Origin: Citrus sinensis
Lineage: Eukaryota > Streptophyta > Magnoliopsida > Sapindales > Rutaceae
Assembly (NCBI RefSeq): GCF_022201045.2
Contig: NC_068564.1
Span: 19,559,001-19,623,000 of the forward strand
Direction of reading: 5' to 3'
DNA length: 64,000 nucleotides
Part shown: positions 25,188 through 36,433 of the stretch, one piece after another
How the letters are laid out: every line of letters begins with the position of its first letter
Position numbering within the stretch: the stretch's first letter is position 1
Notes under the pieces: model-generated
What the model was told of the DNA's origin: nothing
Seen by the model: only the letters and a program-made list of their open reading frames with translations
The model's database searches: none
Made by a program: the position numbers and the translations under genes

Positions 25188-25506
25188 AAAGCAAAAAAAT
25201 AAAAACAAGCCGCAAGAATGAAACTTTTTCCTTGCATTTCATCAAGGCTCTAAGCCGTTTTTATAGTACAAGAGTTGATAAAGATTAACATAAGAAGAGA
25301 TAAAACTAACAGATAAATCTAGCTAAACTTATTATTATCCTGGATAATAATAACACAAGGATAAATAACTAAAGTGATATGATTCCTCTTATCTTCTAGC
25401 CAATTCAAAACTCTCCCCATGTCAACCTTCCAAATGCGTAAACATTGCTGAGTAAGTAGCCAACTCAGCTAGTGATGCATGCATGGAGGATTCTGTCATT
25501 TTATCT
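25188..25506 (-). repeat. 5' LTR of the nested copia element
   Basis: Right copy of the LTR, upstream in element orientation. It matches 20592-20911 with roughly 6% difference by eye and is bordered inside by the primer-binding site at 25176-25187. Confidence 0.93.
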
Positions 25507-28137
25507 GACAGGCAAGATTTTTTTTTAAAACAATTAATTGTTAGTGATTTTGAAACCAATGCTAGTTTTTAACTCTTAGTTAGTTGAAGAGTGAAAATTG
25601 ATCATTATTCAAGCAATTGATTGCATGAATTAAATAATAAATATATGATTTTAGATGAATTATAAAAAAATGCAAAGACATAGTATTATATGTTTGCTTG
25701 TTTCGGTTACCCCAGGCTGTACAAATGGTCTACGAGAAAACATTTGCTTGTTTGATTATATGTCGGCTCATTTATTTTTGTTTATGGGTTATACAATTTC
25801 CTGATATTATAATATGAAATCTACTCTAAATTTAAAGAAATATGAAGTACAAGCTAGAGGTTCATTAACTACAGATGATATTTATTAAATAAATTGAAAA
25901 GACGAGTCATTCATGTATCAATCAAATAGGACACTAAATTATTTTCATTTTCTATGTTATAGACAACAAGTAAGTCACAACAATTTTAATCTTATGGACT
26001 TTTAACTCATTATCCACTTATATAATAATAATTTATACAAAGAGTTTCCGTACTTCTACACGCCAAAAGCATAAGAGAGTTTTTTATATTAATTTGCGTA
26101 TTATTTGAGCCTTAGACTACACTCATACAAAGAAGACCAATATACTAGCATTCTAATTCTACAATTTGATGACGTTGTTGTGATATTTTTGTTATCATTT
26201 GGTTCATTCTTCATTTTGTAATTTGGTTATGAATTGAGTTTGTTTGAATTGTATTGGTGATCTTAGAGGCTTTATTTTATTAGAGAATTTAGTGATGAAC
26301 CAGAAAATTAGAAGAATTGATTTAAGGTGGCGATGATAATTAGTTTTCTTTATTTTAGTTTAAGAGTCAGAATGCTAGTTATGGGCAAGTATAATATTCC
26401 ACTGGGTGATATATTTTCAATTCTAGATTGTCATTTGGCCTTTATGTAGAGATAATTTATTATGTTTTGTGATTTTTTAGCCTTCTAGGACATGATATAT
26501 GGATATGGGGAAACTGATTTTTGTGTTAAATTGATAAAAATATAAATTGCTTTCCACTTAATTGGTTCAAATAATTATGGGTATTAGTCCCAAACTTTGA
26601 ATTTAAACTAAAGAATTTTGATTCAAATCCCAACAAACAATTTTTTCTTTCTAAATATATTCTTAATAATATATTTGGATGAGAGTTGCCTTTTCTTGTG
26701 TTAGTCGTTTGCGGGTGGAGTTGTCTTCTCCCTCATTAATTTGTGGTTGAACTACTATTTTTACAAATTTCTAAGGAATTTGTGTGTAATTTGTAAGAGT
26801 TAAATATGTTCATAAAAATAATATTCATAAAAATAACCATTCTATAGTCAGATTATAAGTTATAAAGTTTAAGTAAATAGATTTCACAATAACTTGAATG
26901 CAACCATAACTGCAATTGTGGGAAATAAATTAAGATAAATATCATCTCAATGTTTGTAACTAAAAAAATTCAACTTTTAAAAAATAAAATTTTAATGCAT
27001 CTTAAAATTTAAATGTTGTACTTGAAAGAATGGCAAAAACACAATTTGAAAACTCAGAAAATGGGAGTCATGGCCACTAATGAATCATTCAGTAGATATG
27101 TACACAGAGTCTAGCTTTGATACATAGCTTGCTCTTGTATAGCTTGGACTCTTAGAGACTTTTCACTTTATTGGCTCTCTTGTCTTCTTAGTCAAATAAA
27201 TAAAATAATTTAATTTAATAAAAGAGAATAAAGTAAAAGCTGCCAAAGAAAGGAAAAAACAAAGATATATATAGGCAAATCTCTGGTTGTGAAAAGGAAA
27301 AGCGAAAAGGTTTTGCGTTTGAGTTTCACTCCGTTTCCTTAGGCACAACTCTTCACTTTCCCTAATGGTACTTTCTTTCTCTCTCACTGTTTCTACTTCA
27401 TTATTTTTTTTTTTAATTATGTAACTCAAGCTCAATTTAATGGTAATTACGTCATTTTTTATTTTTGTTAAATCAATTTTTTTTTTATGTTCTAGTTTTG
27501 TGTTGTGAATTTGATATTCGCAAATGAAATGGCAGATGCCGTGATTTTTCAATTTTTTTCTAATACACACTATATCACTTTGCTCTGATTTCATTTTTAG
27601 TTTGAATTTGTGATCTGCATTGATTGTGTGAATAGACTTAAAAGTATATATGTACTTGAATTATGCAATGCAATGTACTGTATGAATTGTTTTTATTATC
27701 ATAGCAATTATGTAGTAAAGATGCAAATATTCACAAGCTTACTAGCTTCAGTTTCCCCATTATGAAAAGCTTGTAATCCAACTGCCACTGTTTCTAGTTG
27801 AAGATATAGAGAAGATTACGGATTTAAACATAGAAATTTGCCAAAATCACAACTATGGCAAAAGTTTATTTCTGTTAACCATTGTTTCTCTCTCATGGTT
27901 GGAAATTAATAGGCAATTTTTTTTCATTTTCCATGTATTCATATGCATATTTGATCAATGTATTTGAAGTGTTTTTTTCTTCAACTTCACTTGTATTCTA
28001 AGCCATCCACTATTGAATGGAGAATGGAGAAGTCACTGGTGTGATAACATAATTGCACTACTTATGTTCAAAGAGTGAACGCAATCATCCTTTTCATTTT
28101 AGCTTCTAGAAATGTTAAATTTAGCCACAACTAGAAG
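25507..28137. other. CACTA interior, right of the copia insertion
   Basis: AT-rich DNA without a convincing protein. It starts with CAG/GCAAGA, the presumed end of the poly(A) polymerase exon, and then resembles intron sequence. Around 27,260-27,400 a TATATATA tract is followed by a CT-rich leader-like stretch (TTTCTTTCTCTCTCACTG). This may be a second captured promoter or leader, but no coding sequence follows. Confidence 0.45.
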
Positions 28138-28439
28138 GCATCTGATTGGATGTGACAAATTTTTTTATGTATTTAATTTAGATTATTCAGTCATGAGAGT
28201 GAGATTTCTCATATCTTGTTTGTTGGAGTGTTGGAATTTTATAATATGTACTAATAATATTTAAATATAAAATGAAAGATTTTATAAGGCATCTGATTGG
28301 ATGTGTCAGAAATTTTTATGCATTTAATTTAGATTATTCAGTTATGAGAGTGGGATTTCTCATATCTTGTTTGTTGGAGTGTTGGAATTTTATAATATGT
28401 ACTAATAATATTTAAATATGAAATGAAAGATTTTATAAT
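28138..28439 (+). repeat. Tandem duplication, 2 x 151 bp
   Basis: Two adjacent copies (28138-28288 and 28289-28439) start GGCATCTGATTGGATGTG and share TTTGTTGGAGTGTTGGAATT and the following TAATATGTACTAATAATATT. They differ at only a few positions, so the duplication is recent relative to the element. It lies about 340 bp inside the right end of the CACTA element. Confidence 0.92.
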
Positions 28440-28781
28440 ATAAATTAAGTTTTTTTTTGTTATTTTGTGGTGTCTTTTAATTTCACAGATAAATCAATAG
28501 GTAATGAGCCAATTCAAATTTTTATTTTTTAAATAAATTAAATAGTGATACTATGGTAACAGTAATACTAGACACTAATGTAATATCAATAATTACTAAT
28601 ATTATAGTGTCATAATATTGGTGATACTATTACTATAGTATAACTGACACAATAATCGTGACACTACAAACAAGTGTCATTATTTTTCTGACTGTCAGAT
28701 TACTGACACAATTAATAAGTGTCATTAAAAGTAATTACTAACATTACTCTAATGTCAGTAAAGACCATTTTTCTAGTAGTG

Positions 28782-31700
28782 TTAGATTATATTAAGTGTT
28801 ACAACAATGCCTGAGAACAATAATAGATACAAGCAAATTAGGGTTTTACATATTATTTGTATGTGGCATCAGGATGAGTGTGTAGAGAGATATTATAGCA
28901 TGAGGAAAATGCATAAGATAAGCCCATAATGATGAAGTTGGCGTAAATCATAGAGAAGGTACAAGACTTGGGTATTACTTCACGTGGGGATTACAGGATC
29001 AAAAGTAATTAAGGATAAATCAATTTCCACATGGAAGTTATAGATCCAGATCAAACAATCTATATCTTTGAGATGGTCTAGTTTGGTGTGATCATGGAAG
29101 ATTGAGATATGGCTGATTGATCATATTTATCCTCAATTACTTTTATAAACAAACCTTCAGTGAACGCGAAGTGTTCACCTGGTAAGGTTGATTATAATAT
29201 TATATACAAACCTTCATGATAAAAGTAATTGGAATATATCTAAAGATTTTGGGAGCTGTCAAAGGATGAAGATTTAGCAAGATCAGAGTCTTCAGTGAAT
29301 GTAATTCATCTAGCAATATATAGAGGAGAGTCATTCACATATTTTGGTAGAAGTGAGAATGCAAAAAGAAATATTGTTGTGCCCATCTTTGTTAACCTTT
29401 TAAAGGATGCTACTTGACTTCTTATCTTCCCTTTATTAGTCTATTTATTAGAATTTAATGTGAGATGAGGTGGTTGTATGTATTTAGACTTTTCTGTATC
29501 TTAGGTGATTTTGTTTATTTAGGGATTTGTTGATCTTGTGAAGGTCATTGGAATAGTAAAGAGATTCTACGTCAAAGGTTACAAACTTTATATCATTCTT
29601 TGATTTGGAGATACTGTCTCTAATCTTTTATAGACAAGGAATTATGTGTTTGTAGTAGAGAGATTCTATGGAGAGGCAACATAATATTGACCTACAAGTC
29701 TTATTTGGGAGAGGAAGCAAATATGTGCGGTGCACGCGAAGTGCTCACCTGGTAAGGTTATATGTCATGTCCCAAATCAGAAAGGGTCCAAGGATCATGT
29801 TTTTATCTATGACTATCTCAAAAATGCAGCAAATATACTGATAATGAGAGAAGTTAAACTATTATAAAGTTGTTAAGCTTAGAGTTCGACAAAATAACTC
29901 CCAAAAGCAAAAGACATATCAAGCTTAATAAATCACAAAAGTTTCATGTCCTAAGTATACATGTCAAGAGTCCTTCTAAGACTAAGGACACCAAGTGATA
30001 AGAAGAGCTTTGCCCAAAATCCATTGCGAGTTAGATCTATTAATTTTTTGGAAATTACAATAAACTGTGTTATAAAACTCAATAAACTAACTAACTTTTT
30101 CATATAGAGAAATAGACATGAGTACAAGCTTATTTGCATTCAAAGATTTCACATTTCGCAAATCACTTACAAATACTCACATTCTTGTTATAGGAATACA
30201 CATTCTTTATCATCACTTAGTATGACTTCATATATCACATCACATAATGAGCCTAAGTCACTTGTTGGCGACCTATTCCACATAATACATATATCAATCT
30301 CGAAGTCAATGCCACGTATATCAAAAGGCTCCATGTAACATATAAGTGTCCACTATGCAAGTAATAAGCTCATTACTGTAACACCCAAAGTCCAACACTG
30401 CAAATTTAACATGTATGGATCACGTAGAAAAGGAGGTTACTCACAAATTTGAAATCCTTATACAAAAATCTTAAATTGAAATACTTCAAATTTTATTAAT
30501 CAAATCAACAAATCCATAAGTCTAATACTAAACATTTTCTTCTGAAGACATAAATATAGCAAAAGTCCCAAAACTCTCTAAATACAAGTTCATAAGATAA
30601 ATAAACTTAAAAAAAATAGAAGTCTATCCTTCTCATATTCAACTAGCAAAAGTAAGTAAATCTTTATCTCCATGCTTTGCACGTCTCTCAAGAAATTACT
30701 CAATCTACAAAAAATAATGATGAGGGATAAGCTGTCAACTCGATAAGTAAAACTATCCCACCGAACTAGGGTTATTAGGTACCAAAAGTATTGTAAGCCT
30801 TACTTTTCTTATCGGAACATATATTAAAAACATAAGTTTTACAAAATTATTTATTATAACATAAGGACACAATTCATAAGTGATTCAGTATATCGAAAGT
30901 ACAATTAACCATGAAAACAAATCTTTTAACATATATACACAAAAAAAAAAGGTTAGTTCATGTTATACAGTGTTACCTATACTCCTAGTAATTGGGCTAA
31001 AAAGAGAATCAGAGTTGGAATAACCTGTGCACATTCAAAACAAAAAACCAGTACTAGTTCAGGACATATATATTGTATAATAAGATCAAAATCAAAATCA
31101 TAATGACTATGGATAATGCGCCAAAACATTTAAATTTATTTCTCATATACAACGACTTGCACGTGTCATTTTGTATTGTATGTGTCACTTCGTGGCATTT
31201 TAGCCCTTAAGAGGTGGCCCCCACATAAATTTTCAGAAATAATCTTAATCAAATATGTGAACAAAACATTCATATCATATTCATGAATATCATAATAATA
31301 ATAATTTAGGCTTGCAAGCACTTTATGGATAATCTCTTTAAAGATAATCATTTAACAAAACAAATCACACATTTAAAGACATTTATAATATTTTGTTAAA
31401 ACCATAAAATAATATAATTTTTAGATTTGAGAACATTTACATTAACTAATTTCGTTATGAAAATCAATTAATTTAAAAAAACTATAAAAACAAGTGTACT
31501 TATAATAGTATCAAAATAATCATACATATCCAATATATTAGGAATGAAGTTACTTACCTCGACAAAAACAATGATCTCAATAGACCTCTAAGCCTCCAAT
31601 AACCTCAAACACCTTAAACAAATATAAGATACAACTATTAACAACTTATTCCAACATCCTAATTTTCTAACTCATACCTGTACAAGTGTGATTTTGTGAA

Positions 31701-32690
31701 TTGTTACTCTTAATCTGATAACCAGAACAACACAATATTATGTAGAGATATTCTAGACATCCATAGGTGTCTCTCACAAAATTTTTAAGATGATCTGATG
31801 CCAAAAACATTTCCAAAAACTATTTGGTTCTTGACAAGTTCAAAGCTGTCTCACAGTGTTTTATTAAACAGTATAGGTTATGAGATTTTTATAAAATTAT
31901 ATATTAATAAAAAAATTATGAAATTAAAACTGAGAAACTAGATACATATACTATATTGTAGCCAACTAAAATTTATAATTTGAAATATATTGGGACAATC
32001 CAAAATGGAGCCTATTCAAGTGCAATTTAAATTTTTACCCTCATAAATTTTAGAAAGATATCTATTCCACTTGGTAAAAATGATCTATCTCAATCGATTT
32101 TTTAACATTGAGGGAAGAACAAAGTCTCAACAGTGGGTGGACTTGAACCTATGCACTCAAGATAATAATTTTTAGTTCAAATATTTCAAGATAAGTCTCA
32201 AAAAGATGAATTATATATAACTCAACACAAATTAAGGACTGGTTTGGGATTAAGGTTGAAATACTATAAACAACTTATTTCATAATTTTTGATAAAAACA
32301 ATACTTGGTAATTTTTTTAAAAATTGTTTACTTCATCAGTTTTTATGTTTTAACAACATTTAAAAATAGGTTGGGTTGCTTTTTTAATTAATTTATTAAA
32401 TAAGTTACCATATCTTTTTAAACTTCCTATTATACTATTAATATTTTAACAAAAAAGCAATTATATCTTATTTTTCATAAACCCTAATATATTAATAATA
32501 ACCTACTATATTAATAAAAAGTAATTTAAACTTATGTTTATTTTAATAATTTTAATTGGTATTTTCAGACCCTTTTAAAGTAGAAGTTATATAAAAAATA
32601 ATTTAAAGCCTATAAGATAAATTAAAGAGATCAAAATATCAAATATCCGTGATCATGAAACTAATTCTATGGGTCTTAATGCTTTTAGGG
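28782..32690. other. AT-rich intergenic and repeat-derived DNA
   Basis: No intact gene was recognised. A 26-bp direct repeat (ACGCGAAGTG, then T/C, then TCACCTGGTAAGGTT) occurs at 29164-29189 and 29734-29759. A TGTAACACCC phrase near 30,380 is of a type often seen in plant LTRs, but no partner LTR, primer-binding site or coding region was found. Confidence 0.4.
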
Positions 32691-33092
32691 TACGTTTGAC
32701 ATACTGTATTGTATTATATTGTATTGCACTATTTTAATGTTGATGTATTGTATTATGTTGTATTACGTTAGTATTGTATTATAACAATATTGTACAATGT
32801 TTGGTGCTACACTGTATTGTATTAATTTTTAATTAGATTAAACTTGTTGTTGCATTGTATTGTATTAATTTTTGGTGATTAATTAAATTAAATAATTAGA
32901 AAATAATATTTATTAATACTTAGAAAAATAATAAATATAGAAATCTTAAATTGTAGAAATTTAACAATTTTTTTAGTAAATGTTAAAAATTAATGATTAA
33001 AATTCTAAAATTTGTATTATAATTATAATAAAATAAAATTTAATATTTATGTAAATAATAAATTTAGATTATAATTAATATTATAATTGTTA

Positions 33093-33260
33093 ATATAAAT
33101 TAATAAATTATTATTCAGTAATATTAAATTATATTTAATTTATAATATATTATTATTCTTACATTTTAATATGTTAATAAATTAATATTACTGAATAATA
33201 ATTTATTAATTTATATTATAATATATTATTATTCTTACATTTTAATATGTTAATAAATTA
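33093..33260. repeat. 33-bp perfect inverted repeat plus 44-bp perfect direct repeat
   Basis: Positions 33093-33125 are the exact reverse complement of 33184-33216 (33 bp, 58-bp spacer). A perfect 44-bp direct repeat starting TATAATATATTATTATTC occurs at 33141-33184 and 33217-33260, with a 76-bp period. Everything is nearly pure A/T. The pattern suggests a recent local rearrangement in an AT-rich element. Confidence 0.9.
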
Positions 33261-33530
33261 TATTTTAATATAAATAATTATAAATATTTAAATTTGTATA
33301 AATTTAAATAATATTAATTTTAAAATTAATATTAATGTAAATAATATTAATATATTATTTTTATATGAATCATTAATAAATAAAATAATATTATCATATA
33401 ATTTATTTTTATATTTTATTCATTATATTAGTATTTAATAATAAAATAATTTATTTTTATAATATTTTAATAAAATGAATTTGCCTCAATTGATGCATTA
33501 ACGGGTGCCTCCATTGGAGCAAAAAGCTAG

Positions 33531-33572
33531 CGCATTACGCAAATCCGAGGTTTCTCAGGTTTGCGTAATGCG
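33531..33572. repeat. GC-containing hairpin, 13-bp perfect stem
   Basis: CGCATTACGCAAA (33531-33543) pairs perfectly with TTTGCGTAATGCG (33560-33572) around a 16-nt loop. It stands out from the surrounding AT-rich DNA and sits just left of the 57-bp direct repeat flanking the ubiquitin fragment, so it may be part of the same host element. Confidence 0.8.
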
Positions 33573-33593
33573 GCCCCATGCCTTATAATGATG

Positions 33594-34544
<951 letters not shown>

Positions 34545-35780
34545 ATTAATATAAATAATATTATTTGATTGCTCTCTTTATGTCACGTCATTTATACCTA
34601 CTTACCTATTAAAAAAAAGAAATATTTGTGCTATGAAATCCTTGACCAAAGTCAACCAACACGTTGGAGAAAATATACTTTAATAATAGAAGGATGCCAA
34701 CGACGGTTGCTAGACTCTTCTCTCGCCACGTATCTCATTATTTTGATTTTTATGTAATTTTAAATCAATATAAAATATTTGATAACCTGTAATTTTATTT
34801 TAATATTATTATTTTTATGCTGAGTAAATTTACATTAATATCATCACTCTCTTCCTCTCTCCAATTTTTTATTCTTTTACACGTGGCGACTGCAAATTCT
34901 TCCTTAACTTTTTCATCAATTTCTTTTCTTTTTTTTTTTGAAAGCCTGGAAAAACAAAAAAAAAACAATTTCAAGATATAGTATTTTTTTAAAAATGTGC
35001 ACGGCCGCATCTTCATAATTAAGATACTTTCCTTATTTATTTTTAAAATAAAATGTTTTTAAAAATTTATTTTTTTTAAAAAAGGCAATTGATCTAACTG
35101 AGGATTGAATTTTTTGAGAACCTAATAAAAAATTTTATGCTAAATCACCCAACACTGTCCCCACTTCCACAGGTATAAAATAATTTGACGATGAAATTGA
35201 AGAAGCTGCAGTGGGCAGAGATAAAGAAGGAAAAAAAAATTGGAGGGAGAGGGAGAGAGAGAGGATATTAAGGTAAATTCTCTCAGCAGAAGATAATAAA
35301 TTAAATAAAAGAGTCCCGCTAACTTACAGCTTATGTAAGTAACATTCATAACAAATTAATACTCGTCTTTATTATAAAATTTTCGTTTATTCAAATGTCT
35401 GTTCATTTCTTCAATTAAATCCTCGTATCCTTTTGATAAGATTCTCGTCTGAAAGCATATCTGCATATTGATAGCAACCCAGCGCCCTTTTATTTTTTAC
35501 TATTAATACCAGGGTCTCGCTGACCAATCCAGTGTCCTTTTAAGGTCCCGCTAACTACTAAACTGTAAACAAAATATGGCAAAAAGAAAAAAAAATCTCA
35601 AACAAATATCTTGAGATATACAAATATAACAAACCATGATTGAATTACAATGTGAGTCACGCACATGACAAAGAATTAGAAAAAAAGAAAAAGAAAGAAA
35701 GAGTATTGATATTCAGACAAACGGCGTTGACAGAAAAAATAATAAATTGACTCGTATCAGTCTACTTCAGTTTATTCACT

Positions 35781-35838
35781 TTATTATAAGGCAATTCCTA
35801 TCTTACATTCATGTAAGGTAGGAATTGCCTTATTATAA
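35781..35838. repeat. 58-bp near-perfect hairpin
   Basis: TTATTATAAGGCAATTCCTA (35781-35800), extended by TCTTAC, pairs with GTAAGGTAGGAATTGCC followed by TTATTATAA. This is a 26-bp stem with one mismatch and a 6-nt loop. It could be a palindromic miniature repeat or, if transcribed, a small-RNA precursor; the stem is shorter than most plant miRNA hairpins. Confidence 0.85.
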
Positions 35839-36019
35839 ATACAGTAAACCGTCGACACCAACTTGTGACTATTTTGCCAACATTTTATCAGCTCCTTATC
35901 TTTTAAAAATAATAAAGTTTCGCTTTAGTACTTTAAACAGTCGCGTGACGAGCTCTACTCCCTAGAAGTCTGAGGGAGACACCTTGTTCGTACATGCCAC
36001 ATGCAGCTACGCTACTGGT

Positions 36020-36046
36020 CATATATATATATATATATATATATAT
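36020..36046. repeat. (AT)n microsatellite
   Basis: About 26 bp of uninterrupted AT dinucleotides just upstream of the leader exon of the first DUF247 gene. Confidence 0.95.
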
Positions 36047-36059
36047 TAGCCATTGGTTG

Positions 36060-36151
36060 CTGAAATTTTCATTCCAGAAGGAAATTTAAAAGCTAGCATT
36101 GCAAAGAAAATAAGATTAAGTGAGCGAGTGAAGGCAGGCAGCCTTCAACAA
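36060..36151 (+). promoter_or_regulatory. Probable non-coding 5' leader exon of the first DUF247 gene
   Basis: The block ending GGCAGCCTTCAACAA/GTAAGT (donor at 36,152) is closely matched upstream of the second DUF247 gene, by CGGCAGCCTTCAAACAA/GTAAGT ending at 50,974. The preceding 'gccattggttgctgaaattttcattcc' matches 49,605-49,640. In the frame that would join the DUF247 exon at 39,214 there is an upstream TGA and no ATG, so it does not supply a start codon. It implies an intron of about 3.06 kb. Confidence 0.55.
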
Positions 36152-36280
36152 GTAAGTTTTACAACTGGCTCATAGTTCATACTTACAAATTGCTCTCATT
36201 CTAGTGATCAATAGTGATACTTCATCTTTGATTTGAAATTTGGGTAAATTTAAAACTGAATTTTGTAATTTTTGGTTAAA

Positions 36281-36433
36281 TTGTTTTGGTATAAGTTTGA
36301 ATTGACTATTTTACCGTTATAAGAAAAAACTAACAATAATTTACTCTTAACTTCAATATTTTTTTTAATTTTATACCAAACTGATTGTTTTTAATCCTAA
36401 TTTATTAGAATAATTATTAATCTTTAATCAAAC
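36281..36433 (+). repeat. Direct repeat, copy 1 of 2 (partner 38401-38554)
   Basis: The two copies are the same orientation, about 2.1 kb apart and roughly 85-90% alike by eye. The copies could be LTR-like ends of a small element or two insertions of one repeat; no primer-binding site was found inside. Confidence 0.7.

Larger units (their letters stand above)
20592..25506 (-). mobile_element. Ty1-copia LTR retrotransposon (defective), nested in the CACTA element
   Basis: Two LTRs of about 320 bp (20592-20911 and 25188-25506) flank minus-strand gag, protease, integrase, reverse transcriptase and RNase H in copia order. The primer-binding site TGGTATCAAAGC is at 25176-25187. The purine tract GAGGGAGGGAG lies next to the 3' LTR at 20,912-20,922. 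The presumed 5-bp TSD is GATAG/GACAG (one mismatch). The LTRs do not show a clear TG..CA at the boundaries I infer. By eye they differ at roughly 20 positions (about 6%), so this insertion is older than the gypsy element at 40,840. The gag start and RT sequence resemble the Ale/Retrofit lineage. Confidence 0.93.
19663..28781. mobile_element. CACTA (En/Spm) element, non-autonomous, with a nested copia
   Basis: The left end starts CACTACAAAAAAAATAATCT and the right end, reverse-complemented, starts CACTACTAGAAAAATGGTCT. Both then read TTTAC(C/T)GACA. The 3-bp TSD is TTA on both sides (19,660-19,662 and 28,782-28,784), which is diagnostic for CACTA elements. Subterminal regions carry many copies of a GACACT / AGTGTC motif (19,675-19,860 and 28,590-28,760), as expected for transposase-binding repeats. 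No transposase gene is visible, so the element depends on one supplied elsewhere. Without the 4.9-kb copia insertion it would be about 4.2 kb, and much of its left half is captured host sequence. Confidence 0.92.
34545..36059. other. AT-rich intergenic DNA, upstream region of the first DUF247 gene
   Basis: No gene was recognised. It contains the hairpin at 35781-35838 and an (AT)n run at 36,020-36,046. The repeated phrase about 'tcccgctaac' (35,310 and 35,550) suggests degraded repeats. Confidence 0.4.

Noticed and set aside
27163..27594. Minus-strand frame of 143 codons inside the CACTA element
   Set aside because: Low-complexity product from a pyrimidine-rich leader-like region; no domain and no conserved start context.
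29160..29190. tRNA-like fragment suspected from GCGAAGTG..CACCTGGTAAGG
   Set aside because: No cloverleaf could be drawn with proper A and B boxes; treated as a direct repeat only.
35781..35838. Considered as a microRNA precursor
   Set aside because: The 26-bp stem and 6-nt loop are short for a plant miRNA hairpin, and nothing shows transcription; kept only as a hairpin repeat.
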